Assembly: GCA_947625755.1 (NCBI GenBank)
Contig: CANQPJ010000008.1
Span: forward strand, 1-64,000
Reading direction: 5' to 3'
From: an uncultured Lachnospiraceae bacterium
GTDB lineage: Bacteria > Bacillota > Clostridia > Lachnospirales > Lachnospiraceae
Length of the DNA: 64,000 nt
In this document: one piece after another, positions 8,374 to 16,673 of the stretch
Numbering within the stretch: position 1 is the stretch's first letter
Layout: each line of letters starts with the position of its first letter
Notes under the pieces: model-generated
What the model saw: only the letters and a program-made list of their open reading frames with translations
Told to the model about the DNA's origin: nothing
Databases searched by the model: none
Made by a program: the position numbers and the translations under genes

Positions 8374-9772
8374 AAACCTCTACCTCTCTTTCCTCAAGTA
8401 TATTATATACGCTGTTTCTATCATTTATCTTAAATACTCTGTAGGCATTTAATACGCATCCTAGGAAGTTACTGTTAGAATCGTTCATAAGATTGACACA
8501 GTTTCTTATTTCATTAATGTGGGAAACATCCTGTCTGACAACCAGCAACGAAAAATCTACCAAATCAATAATTGCTTCGGCATCTGCCACCAGAGACATT
8601 GGAGGCGTGTCTACAATCACATAATCTGCCATCTGGCTGCACTTATGAATTAAATCCTGCATGGCGCCGGATTTCATGTATTCATAAGTACCGGTATGAC
8701 CTTTGGAAGACATAATCAGATTAATTCCCGTTCTGTCATGATATATTGCTTCATCCAAACCACATTTTCCCTGAAGAAGTTTGGTAACATCTACCATATT
8801 TTTTGGAGGAATATCTAACATCTTATACATGGCAGGATTTCTCATGTCTGCATCTATAACAATTACTTTCTTTCCCTCTTTTTGCAATGACAGGGCTATA
8901 TTCAGTGCCACCGTAGATTTTCCTTCATTTTCACACACACTGGATACCAGTATGGTATTTTTCTCAGGTCTTCTGTCATGTTCATATTCGATTTTAATTC
9001 TAATGTTATTAAATGCCTCTATGAACTTGGTTGTTATAACCGGGCTGGTAATAAGCAACGCTTTAATACTTTGGACAATTTTTGACTTCATGGTTCTGTT
9101 TTTCTGCTCATAATAAATTGTTCCCAACAGCGTGGTATTAAGCTGTTCCTCTACCGCCGCCTCTGTTTTAATTGTCCGGCGCATGATATTTATTGCCGCA
9201 AACACCAGCATTGTCATCAGACCACAAAGAAATCCTATCAGCAGAGATTTATTTCTCGGCATAAGCACATTATCCGCATGCGTTGCCACAACCGGTGTCT
9301 CCAAAGCGTCAAACACAGCATCGGAAGTCAGGTATTCTGACAGGTCTGCATAATTTTCCATAATTGCGCCAATAGCTTTAAATGATATAACAGGGTCTTT
9401 GGATGTCACAGATACCTTCATCAGATTTGTTTCTTCAATTAATGAGATGTCCATTGTTGCATCCAGATTTGATATGTGCAGTTCCTTTTTCAGTTTATTT
9501 TTCATAATATCTGAATTCATCAGATTCTGAAGTACTGTCACAACGCCCTCTGCAAACTTTTTATTGGTATAGACATAACCCGTACTCTGCTTTGGCGTGA
9601 CAACATAAATCCCAGAGCTGGTATATTCCGGCACATAGGAGTTGCTGATGTAAGCGTGACTGATCATAATGCCCATCCCTGCAACAATTAATATAATCCA
9701 CCAGTTTCTCAACCAGTTTCTCACTATACCCAATAAATCTATATTTCTTATATTTACAAACTTGCGATTCAT
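8363..9772 (-). CDS. second Wzz/CpsC-CpsD fusion kinase, Tyr-poor tail
   Basis: A 469-aa paralogue of the next gene. It has a Wzz domain (about 10-200, membrane segments near 25-42 and 178-196) and a kinase domain with a Walker A variant SVCENEGKST (278-287), Walker A' VIDADMRNP (305-313) and Walker B VIVDTPP (385-391). Unlike its neighbour, its C-terminus carries only a few Tyr residues (RVFKINDRNSVYNI and EVYDE), so phosphorylation capacity may differ. GGAGGAG lies within the end of the upstream gene, indicating coupled translation. The two kinases may form hetero-oligomers or serve two polymers; this is inferred. Confidence 0.9.
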   Translation of the reverse strand: MNRKFVNIRNIDLLGIVRNWLRNWWIILIVAGMGIMISHAYISNSYVPEYTSSGIYVVTPKQSTGYVYTNKKFAEGVVTVLQNLMNSDIMKNKLKKELHISNLDATMDISLIEETNLMKVSVTSKDPVISFKAIGAIMENYADLSEYLTSDAVFDALETPVVATHADNVLMPRNKSLLIGFLCGLMTMLVFAAINIMRRTIKTEAAVEEQLNTTLLGTIYYEQKNRTMKSKIVQSIKALLITSPVITTKFIEAFNNIRIKIEYEHDRRPEKNTILVSSVCENEGKSTVALNIALSLQKEGKKVIVIDADMRNPAMYKMLDIPPKNMVDVTKLLQGKCGLDEAIYHDRTGINLIMSSKGHTGTYEYMKSGAMQDLIHKCSQMADYVIVDTPPMSLVADAEAIIDLVDFSLLVVRQDVSHINEIRNCVNLMNDSNSNFLGCVLNAYRVFKINDRNSVYNILEEREVEVYDE

Positions 9773-9774
9773 CT

Positions 9775-10614
9775 TTACTCCTCCACCATCACTGTCAGGT
9801 AGGCTAAACCTTCGTTATTATCACTGTCAGTCACTTTGTACTCTACCAGATAACAGCCTGCTTTGTTTGTTTTCACTGATGAACTTTTGACTTCTACTTT
9901 CGATGTCGATATTCCTTTATTCTCATTGTCTTTGACTGATTTGACGTATTTATGCGGGTCAAATTTATCTCCCACTTTCAAATACTCGATATTTTTTGAC
10001 AATGTAATTGTAGGGCTTAAATTATTATCCTGCTTAATAATGATAACCGCTTTCATTGTAACCGTGTCTCCCATACTGTTGGTTACCTGCGCTGTGACAG
10101 TATTGTCTCCGGAAACATTCGTTGAAATCGGTCTCGACAGTATTTTAACTTTATCACTAATATCACCATCAAGAACATCTTGTGCACCCACAATATCTTT
10201 TACATTCATATCGGAGCCGGTCTGAAAGCAAAGCGCCTGCTTTAAAACAAAGCGTGGCTTTCTATAATCTGTAAAGCGTACCCTTCTGGTGGCTTTTGCC
10301 ACTTTATGATTCGAATTGCACACTGCATAAGTCACATTACAAATATGCTTGTCCTTATCAATAAACTTTGATATAGACTCTATAACAATCTTATCCGTAA
10401 TATCTCCATCCTTTTTATCTCTTGCTACTACATCTTTGAGCAAATCTTCCTCTTTGTTTCTGACAGAGACATCTATCTGCTCCTTTCCCATCTGAAACAC
10501 CGGGACAGTGTCATCTGCATTTTTCTTATTGCTATACCAATTCCAGGTATACGCAATTACGGAAATAACAAATATTGTAATAACTGCATATTTTATATAC
10601 TTTATATATTTCAT
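9775..10614 (-). CDS. membrane-anchored protein with Ig-like (DUF5011-type) domains
   Basis: A 279-aa protein with an N-terminal membrane anchor (about residues 8-27) and then three beta-rich repeats. The motifs ARDKKDGDITDKI (about 64-76) and AQDVLDGDISDKV (about 141-153) are the DGDIT signature of bacterial Ig-like/DUF5011 domains. A third domain follows YLKVGDKFDPHKYV. It probably faces outward. It precedes the two kinase genes and is translationally coupled to the first (2-bp gap), so it may be a scaffold or receptor in polymer assembly. The best SD-like sequence (GGAAAGGAG) lies about 36 nt upstream of the ATG, unusually far, with no alternative start nearer it. Confidence 0.7.
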   Translation of the reverse strand: MKYIKYIKYAVITIFVISVIAYTWNWYSNKKNADDTVPVFQMGKEQIDVSVRNKEEDLLKDVVARDKKDGDITDKIVIESISKFIDKDKHICNVTYAVCNSNHKVAKATRRVRFTDYRKPRFVLKQALCFQTGSDMNVKDIVGAQDVLDGDISDKVKILSRPISTNVSGDNTVTAQVTNSMGDTVTMKAVIIIKQDNNLSPTITLSKNIEYLKVGDKFDPHKYVKSVKDNENKGISTSKVEVKSSSVKTNKAGCYLVEYKVTDSDNNEGLAYLTVMVEE

Positions 10615-10690
10615 ATATTATCTGCACAGATATTCTTCTGTATCCGCGCGCTCCTTTCCTCAATAGACATTTTTCCACAAATATATTTTA

Positions 10691-10724
10691 ACAAAACAAA
10701 AGCCGTCTGTAAATACAGACATGC
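10691..10724 (-). terminator. internal terminator of the exopolysaccharide cluster
   Basis: On the minus strand GTCTGTA pairs with TACAGAC (loop TT at most), extended by GC pairs, and is followed by TTTTGTTTTGTT. It separates the biosynthetic genes from the Ig-like/kinase/VanZ part. Confidence 0.65.
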
Positions 10725-10790
10725 TGTGTTTTTTCGTTTATGTGCTCATATTATATGCAATAAAACCTCCGCTTTCATAAATCCGCCCCA

Positions 10791-11768
10791 CTATCTTGTC
10801 AGTCTTCCCAAAATATAGTTTTGCAATCGGGCAATCAAAACAGAACACCAAAACATAAGGAACAACGTCCATATTAATATCAGTATCGGATATTTGGGAA
10901 AATAAGCTATCCATTGCAATGTCTTTTTTGGAGTAAAAAAGATTCCATGTAAAAACCACATGTTCATACTATATTTTCCCAATATAACAAATCCTTTTTC
11001 TATTATTTTGCCCATATTCATACGTGTATACACACATATGTAATTCATGAAATTTATAAAGGCATATACAAGTATCGGCGCCCATATCATATCGAGCGTT
11101 ATCGTATTCGTATCAGTCAGATATGTATCTGTCTGATACCTCAATGCCATAATTGCCAATATCATTATAACATCCAGCAGGGCAAGCAGGCTTGGCTTAA
11201 TATATTTTCTAACAGCATTATCCATCTTTGCGAACATATCATACTTCGCAAACAAAAATCCGACAATTCCAACGTTGCCCCATGTAGCAAAACTGGATAC
11301 AATTTTCAACAAATCGTCTGTCCCACCCCACGCATCAAACTGCCTCATGAGTAGAAAACTCCAATCAAATCCTGTCATTGTATGAATCCCAAAACTTTGC
11401 AGAAGAAACACTTTAAATGTTGGAAGCGGTTCCTTTAAAAGGATGCCAATTACGAGAAATGCCGCCGCAACAACCCAATATTGCACAAGAAATTTAAAAG
11501 CCTTCTGCGCACAGCTGCTCCATTTTTCATATCGGTTTTTGTTTACAAACATGGCATAACCACTGGTGAATGCAAATAATCCTACACAGATTTTACAGAT
11601 GAATGCAATTTCCTGCTCTACTATAATTCCGTTAATTGTTATCCCGTGATACATGTTTGCATCATTTATCCACTGCAAAAACCCAAAAAAATGATGCGTA
11701 AACATCATAACGATTGCAATGCCTTTTATGAAATTAGCTTCCTTTTTCCCATATTGAAATTGTTCCAT
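10791..11768 (-). CDS. Acyltransferase_3-like membrane protein
   Basis: A 325-aa polytopic membrane protein. The N-terminus KEANFIKGIAIVMMFTHHF matches the start of the acyltransferase 3 (OafA/WecH) family, including a His pair in helix 1 at about residues 25-26. About nine to ten hydrophobic helices follow, and the C-terminus is basic. It likely transfers acetyl or another acyl group to the sugar polymer or lipid-linked repeat unit. AAAGGAG lies 5 nt before the ATG and overlaps the end of the upstream glycosyltransferase gene. Family membership is likely; the substrate is not known. Confidence 0.75.
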   Translation of the reverse strand: MEQFQYGKKEANFIKGIAIVMMFTHHFFGFLQWINDANMYHGITINGIIVEQEIAFICKICVGLFAFTSGYAMFVNKNRYEKWSSCAQKAFKFLVQYWVVAAAFLVIGILLKEPLPTFKVFLLQSFGIHTMTGFDWSFLLMRQFDAWGGTDDLLKIVSSFATWGNVGIVGFLFAKYDMFAKMDNAVRKYIKPSLLALLDVIMILAIMALRYQTDTYLTDTNTITLDMIWAPILVYAFINFMNYICVYTRMNMGKIIEKGFVILGKYSMNMWFLHGIFFTPKKTLQWIAYFPKYPILILIWTLFLMFWCSVLIARLQNYILGRLTR

Positions 11769-11769
11769 T

Positions 11770-12891
11770 TTACTCCTTTAATGCATTCAGATAAAATTCT
11801 TCCAGCCATTTTGCATTCTCCCGAATATCAAACTCTGCTTTCTGAATCATATCTGTTGTGTCTGTTCTCTCAAACTGTCTCTCATACTCCAGCACCTTAT
11901 CTGCCCATGTCCCGGCGCTTTCGTTAAGAGGTATCACCTTTACATTTCCGGTAATATCACACTGTACCGGCACCTTATCAGAAATTACACATGGTAGACC
12001 ACTCGCCTGCGCCTCAATCATAGTCACCGGCAGTCCCTCAAATAATGATGGAAGCAAAAACAGATCAAATGCCTGCATGACCTCATTTACATCCTCCCGA
12101 ACACCTAAAAACTGCACACAGCCGCTTAATCCCAAATCTATGACTTTCTGTTTCATCCGGTTTTTAAGCGAATCATCCAATTCTCCTCCCCCAACCAGCA
12201 GAAGTACCGTATCAGGATTCTTTTTATGTATTTCATAAAAAATGTCAATCAAAAAAGGATGATTCTTCTGTTCAAAAAATCTCCCTACATGACCTATTAC
12301 CGTTTTATTTTCTACTCCCAGAGCCTTCTTCATTTCCGCAGATTTTGTGATATTATATGCATAAGCTTTTGCATCAATTGCATTATTCATTATAATCACT
12401 TTATCCCGATTCTTTTTACCGTAAAGCCAGTCTCCTGCCTCCGTACCGCAGGCAAACATATGTGTATTATAATATTTCAACATGAATTTAAAATAATATC
12501 TGACAATCAGTTTTGGGTTAATCCCCAGCGGTCTGTTATGAGAGTGGGAAATTCTTACCGGTACTCCTAATTTCTTTGCCTCTTTTAATGCAAAATAACT
12601 TCTCTCCTCCAAATTGGAATGAATAATCTTATACTTTGGATGTTTCTTTAAAAAATCCCGTACTTCTCTCTTATATTGTCTGAATTTTCCCGGATACATC
12701 GGGCACATATGATATACCCTGCCGCCCAGGCTCTCTATTTCATCTTCATACGCGGCTCTGTAATCCCTGTTTGTCAGAAAATCAAACCGGATTACATCTC
12801 TGTCTATATTTCTCATATAGTTCATAATCATTGTCTCCGCGCCACCGCGGTCCATTACTGTATCCAGCACTAAAACATAAATCGGTTCCAT
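11770..12891 (-). CDS. GT4-type glycosyltransferase (paralogue of 13955-15094)
   Basis: A 373-aa GT-B fold glycosyltransferase. The N-terminal acceptor domain begins YVLVLDTVMDRGGAETM; the C-terminal donor domain holds GHVGRFFEQKNHPFLI (about 203-218) and the EX7E-type region PSLFEGLPVTMIEA (about 287-300). It should add one sugar of the exopolysaccharide repeat at the cytoplasmic face. It is closely similar along its length to the glycosyltransferase on the other side of rfbB (shared YHMCPMYPGKF and LEERSYFALK), so the two look like a duplication. AGGAAA precedes the ATG, 7 bp after the rfbB stop. Confidence 0.88.
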   Translation of the reverse strand: MEPIYVLVLDTVMDRGGAETMIMNYMRNIDRDVIRFDFLTNRDYRAAYEDEIESLGGRVYHMCPMYPGKFRQYKREVRDFLKKHPKYKIIHSNLEERSYFALKEAKKLGVPVRISHSHNRPLGINPKLIVRYYFKFMLKYYNTHMFACGTEAGDWLYGKKNRDKVIIMNNAIDAKAYAYNITKSAEMKKALGVENKTVIGHVGRFFEQKNHPFLIDIFYEIHKKNPDTVLLLVGGGELDDSLKNRMKQKVIDLGLSGCVQFLGVREDVNEVMQAFDLFLLPSLFEGLPVTMIEAQASGLPCVISDKVPVQCDITGNVKVIPLNESAGTWADKVLEYERQFERTDTTDMIQKAEFDIRENAKWLEEFYLNALKE

Positions 12892-12898
12892 ATTTTTC

Positions 12899-13927
12899 CT
12901 ATGCTCTGTCTTTCTCTACATACATTTTCTCAAAATAGTTCTGATACTCTCCACTAATGATATTCTCCCACCATTCTTTGTTGTTCAAATACCACTGGAT
13001 TGTTTTCTTAATTCCGTCTTCAAATTTTGTCTCCGGAAGCCAGCCAAGTTCCTCATGAATCTTTGTCGGATCAATGGCATATCTCATATCGTGTCCCGGT
13101 CTGTCCGTCACATAAGTAATCAGGCTTTCCGGTTTATCCAGTTCTTTCAGAATCGTCTTTACCACTTCCAAGTTACTCTTTTCATTATGTCCGCCAATGT
13201 TATAAACCTCACCTACATGTCCCTTACGCATTACCATGTCAATAGCAATACAGTGATCTTTTACATACAGCCAGTCACGGACATTTTCTCCCTTTCCATA
13301 CACTGGCAGGCTCTCATCTGCCAAAGCTCTTGCAATCATTAACGGAATTAATTTTTCCGGAAAATGGTACGGTCCGTAGTTATTACTGCACCTTGTAATG
13401 GTTACAGGTAATCCATACGTCCTGTAATACGCAAGAACTAAAAGGTCTGCCCCTGCCTTTGAAGATGAATATGGTGATGAAGTATGAATTGGCGTATTCT
13501 CGGTAAAAAATAAATCCGGTCTGTCTAACGGCAAATCTCCGTAAACCTCATCCGTAGACACCTGATGATACCGTTTTATTCCGTACTTTCTGCAGGCATC
13601 CATCAGGACCTGTGTTCCAATAATATTCGTTTTCAGGAAAATCCCCGGATCCTCTATGGAACGGTCAACATGAGACTCCGCTGCAAAATTTACAATAATA
13701 TCCGGATGTTCCTCCTCAAACAGCTTTTCCACACATTCCCTGTCGGCAATATCACCTTTTACAAACCGAAACTGTGGATTCTTCATTGCCTGTTCCAGCG
13801 TGGCAAGATTTCCGGCATACGTCAGCTTGTCCAGACAAATAATTCTGTCTTCCGGATGCTTTTCCAGCTCATAATAGACAAAGTTGCTTCCTATAAATCC
13901 TGCTCCACCTGTTACAATAATATTCAT
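12899..13927 (-). CDS. rfbB: dTDP-glucose 4,6-dehydratase
   Basis: A 342-aa extended SDR enzyme that converts dTDP-glucose to dTDP-4-keto-6-deoxyglucose, the second step towards dTDP-rhamnose and other deoxysugars. It has the NAD-binding GGAGFIGSNFV (about 7-17), FAAESHVDRSI (about 81-91), the catalytic TDEVYG (about 124-129) and YSSSKA (about 154-159), and NNYGPYHFPEKLIPL. GGAGGT lies 8 nt before the ATG. The partner genes rfbA, rfbC and rfbD are not in this window, so they must be elsewhere or the product is used differently. Confidence 0.94.
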   Translation of the reverse strand: MNIIVTGGAGFIGSNFVYYELEKHPEDRIICLDKLTYAGNLATLEQAMKNPQFRFVKGDIADRECVEKLFEEEHPDIIVNFAAESHVDRSIEDPGIFLKTNIIGTQVLMDACRKYGIKRYHQVSTDEVYGDLPLDRPDLFFTENTPIHTSSPYSSSKAGADLLVLAYYRTYGLPVTITRCSNNYGPYHFPEKLIPLMIARALADESLPVYGKGENVRDWLYVKDHCIAIDMVMRKGHVGEVYNIGGHNEKSNLEVVKTILKELDKPESLITYVTDRPGHDMRYAIDPTKIHEELGWLPETKFEDGIKKTIQWYLNNKEWWENIISGEYQNYFEKMYVEKDRA

Positions 13928-13954
13928 ATTCTTACCTCCAATATAATTATATAT

Positions 13955-15094
13955 TTAAAAACTTACATTCTCATAAAACTCTTCCAGCCATCCGGCATTT
14001 TCTTTAATATCCAATCCACTTTGAATAATTCTTTTCCTCATGTCTTCCCGACCGGTGTTTGCCTGCGCAAACGACAATATTTTATTTGCCCAATCTATGG
14101 GGTCCTCCATAAGAGATTTGTATTGTATCTTTCCACTGACATTCACTTCATTAGACACGACATCACTAACTACACAAGGTATATCGGCGCTTTGTGCCTC
14201 GACGAGAGTGACCGGAAATCCTTCGCTCAATGAGGGCATAACTAATATATCAATCCCCTGCATTAATTTTTCTACATCATCTCTTACGCCAAGGAAACGG
14301 ACTTTACTTTCAAGTCCCATCTCTCTTACCTTTTTTTTGACTTTTTCTTTATATTTTATTTCAGCTTCGGGTTTTCCTCCCCCTATTAATAATAGTCTGC
14401 TGTTTGGACACTGTTTATTCACTTCATCAAATATATCCAGCAAAAAAATCTGGTTTTTTTCCGGTATGAATCTTCCAATATGTCCTATTACTAACTGGTT
14501 TTGTTTGATATTAAGAGAATTCCGTATTTCTTTTCGAATGACTTCATTATAATAAAAAGATTCCACATCAATGGCATTTCTCATAAATATAACTCCTTCT
14601 GTAGTTCCGAAAAGCCATTTTGCCGGTTTCTCCCCACATGCAAATGCATGCGTATAATACTTTGCCAGCCTTTTCCTAAAATACAACCGCATAATCATTT
14701 TCAGATTTTTTCCCTGGGGAACAGAATGTGCATGGGCAATTCTTACCGGCACTCCTTCTTCTTTTGCAATTTTTAAAGCAAAATAACTTCTCTCCTCCAG
14801 ATGCGAATGAATAATGGTATACCATGGATGTTCTCTTAAAAATGCGCGAAACTCTTTTTTATACTGATGAAACTTCCCGGGATACATCGGGCACATATGA
14901 TACACTTTGCTTCCCAGATTTTCTATCTCTCCCTGATAGTCTGCATCTTTGTCCCGGTTAATTAAAAAATCCATTTGGATTTTTTCCCTGTCAATATTCC
15001 TAAGATAATTCATCATCATTGTCTCGGCGCCTGCTCTGTCCATAACAGTAATCAGCACCAGAACATATATTTTTTCTCTAATTGGTTTCACCAT
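13955..15094 (-). CDS. GT4-type glycosyltransferase (paralogue of 11770-12891)
   Basis: A 379-aa GT-B glycosyltransferase. The N-terminal domain includes YVLVLITVMDRAGAETM; the donor domain has GHIGRFIPEKNQIFLL and PSLSEGFPVTLVEAQ. I start it at the ATG at 15094, preceded by GAGGAG, rather than a longer frame that would read into the neighbouring gene. This gives a 17-bp overlap with that gene and an N-terminus that aligns with the paralogue. It likely acts at one step of exopolysaccharide repeat assembly. Confidence 0.88.
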   Translation of the reverse strand: MVKPIREKIYVLVLITVMDRAGAETMMMNYLRNIDREKIQMDFLINRDKDADYQGEIENLGSKVYHMCPMYPGKFHQYKKEFRAFLREHPWYTIIHSHLEERSYFALKIAKEEGVPVRIAHAHSVPQGKNLKMIMRLYFRKRLAKYYTHAFACGEKPAKWLFGTTEGVIFMRNAIDVESFYYNEVIRKEIRNSLNIKQNQLVIGHIGRFIPEKNQIFLLDIFDEVNKQCPNSRLLLIGGGKPEAEIKYKEKVKKKVREMGLESKVRFLGVRDDVEKLMQGIDILVMPSLSEGFPVTLVEAQSADIPCVVSDVVSNEVNVSGKIQYKSLMEDPIDWANKILSFAQANTGREDMRKRIIQSGLDIKENAGWLEEFYENVSF

Positions 15095-16163
15095 ACAGCT
15101 CCTCATACTTTTCCACCAAGCGTCCACTGTTATAGTGGTGCAGTATAGCATCATATGCCCGGTTTACCATCGCTTTTTCCACACCATCCGCTGCCAGTCT
15201 TTCTATTACTTTTACAAACCCATCCCTGTCATCACAGATATACCCTGAAACATTGTTCTGTATAACGTCACGATTTCCTACCACATTGCTCACAATGCAT
15301 ACCTTTTTCATATACATTGCCTCCAGCAGGGATATTGGCAGTCCTTCATATCTGGATGTGAGTACAAATACGTCATATTTTTTTGCGCACGCAATCGTCT
15401 GTTTATTATCCAGCCATCCGGTAATCGTAATATTAGGGCTTGTTAATTTATCCCGCATTGCCCCATCACCAATCCAGACAAATTTTATATCCGGCAGCTG
15501 TTCTGCGATTTCATTGAATAATTCCGGGTGTTTCTGATAGTCTATTCTTCCTACCGTATACACTGTAAATTCCCCCGGATTATCCGCCTTGCTGTCCGCC
15601 GTCTCATCAATAATTTTTTGTATTTTTTCTATATTAATTCCATTGTTGATATAGGTTGATTTTTTTGAAACTTTTCTGCTTTTTTCCCACTCACTTTTTC
15701 CGCAGGCAACCGTAATACAATTTCCGTTTCCACAGATTTTTTCTATATACTTAAATATTTTCTTTTTGAGTCCGGACACATCTCCCATGAGAAAACTGTA
15801 TCCATGAGGAGTATAGAACATCTTATATTTCTTTCCACTAAACATCATTCGCCCGATAGCTCCTGCCTTGGATGAATGCATATGTATAATGTCCGGTTTG
15901 ACTTTTTTTATAATTTTTCGTAACTCAAAATAAGAGCCTAAATCCTTAATCGGATTCAAGCCTCTTGTAAAATTATTTACCTGAATCAGTGACACGTTTT
16001 CGTCAAAATACTCGACATAATTTTCCGGAGTCTGGCTTCTGATACCAAACGCGATTGTCACATCAAAATCCCTGCACATCCCATTGGCAAGTTCCACGAT
16101 ATATGTAAATACACCGCCTCCCATTGCCTCAACAATATGTAGAACTTTTTTCTTTTTACTCAT
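15078..16163 (-). CDS. GT4-type glycosyltransferase
   Basis: A 361-aa GT-B enzyme. The start VLHIVEAMGGGVFTYIVEL is typical of capsule GT4 enzymes of the EpsD/EpsF type. DIIHMHSSKAG (about 90-100), YTVGRIDYQKHPELF (about 206-220) and SRYEGLPISLLEAMYMKK (about 275-292, with the paired Glu residues) mark the two lobes. GAAGGTAGAG precedes the ATG, 13 bp after the acyltransferase gene. Donor and acceptor sugars cannot be read from the sequence. Confidence 0.88.
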   Translation of the reverse strand: MSKKKKVLHIVEAMGGGVFTYIVELANGMCRDFDVTIAFGIRSQTPENYVEYFDENVSLIQVNNFTRGLNPIKDLGSYFELRKIIKKVKPDIIHMHSSKAGAIGRMMFSGKKYKMFYTPHGYSFLMGDVSGLKKKIFKYIEKICGNGNCITVACGKSEWEKSRKVSKKSTYINNGINIEKIQKIIDETADSKADNPGEFTVYTVGRIDYQKHPELFNEIAEQLPDIKFVWIGDGAMRDKLTSPNITITGWLDNKQTIACAKKYDVFVLTSRYEGLPISLLEAMYMKKVCIVSNVVGNRDVIQNNVSGYICDDRDGFVKVIERLAADGVEKAMVNRAYDAILHHYNSGRLVEKYEELYGETN

Positions 16164-16176
16164 TGTCTCTACCTTC

Positions 16177-16635
16177 TCAGCCTTTTCTTGTCACAACACT
16201 GCCCTTTGGAACATCCTCTTCCACAACGCAGCCTGCGCCAATCACACAATAATCCCCGATATTTACACCTTTAAGCACGACCACATTGCTTCCAAGCCAG
16301 CAGTGTTTTCCTATGCTGGTCCGAGAGACAGTGTACCCCTGGTTCTTTATGGAATCTTCCTCTGAACGAAACCTGTGGTTATGGTCATATACATGACAAT
16401 TTTCTCCAAATATTGTACCGTCACCAATGCTAATGTGTTCCAGGGAATTAATAGAACAATTATGATTGAAAAAACAATTCTTTCCAATATCTATCCTGCC
16501 GTTTTCTATCGCTATATGGAACCCGTCTCTCCACGTTGTTCCTTCGCCGATTTTAAGTTTATTTCCAAAAACAATCTTATACAAAATTTTCTTAATTACT
16601 GCTTTAAAGTGATACCACATTTTTAAAATTTTCAT
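16177..16635 (-). CDS. hexapeptide-repeat O-acyltransferase
   Basis: A 152-aa left-handed beta-helix protein of the maltose/galactoside acetyltransferase group. Hexapeptide turns run through residues 50-140 (IGKNCFFNHNC, IGDGTIFGENC, IGKHCWLGSNV, IGDYCVIGAGC). The likely catalytic His lies in VYDHNHRF (about 83-90). It should acetylate a sugar of the polymer using acetyl-CoA. ACGGAGAG precedes the start. A short basic amphipathic N-terminus (residues 1-25) may touch the membrane. Confidence 0.88.
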   Translation of the reverse strand: MKILKMWYHFKAVIKKILYKIVFGNKLKIGEGTTWRDGFHIAIENGRIDIGKNCFFNHNCSINSLEHISIGDGTIFGENCHVYDHNHRFRSEEDSIKNQGYTVSRTSIGKHCWLGSNVVVLKGVNIGDYCVIGAGCVVEEDVPKGSVVTRKG

Positions 16636-16673
16636 TCGTCTCTCCGTTTCGAAGGCATGACTCCACTTTCCAT

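Noticed and set aside
10738..10959. 73-residue minus-strand ORF at the end of the acyltransferase gene
   Set aside because: It overlaps the acyltransferase gene in another frame and shows no motif or RBS.
13565..14233. 222-residue plus-strand ORF
   Set aside because: It lies antisense across rfbB and a glycosyltransferase gene, has no RBS and a low-complexity aromatic composition; it is a shadow frame.
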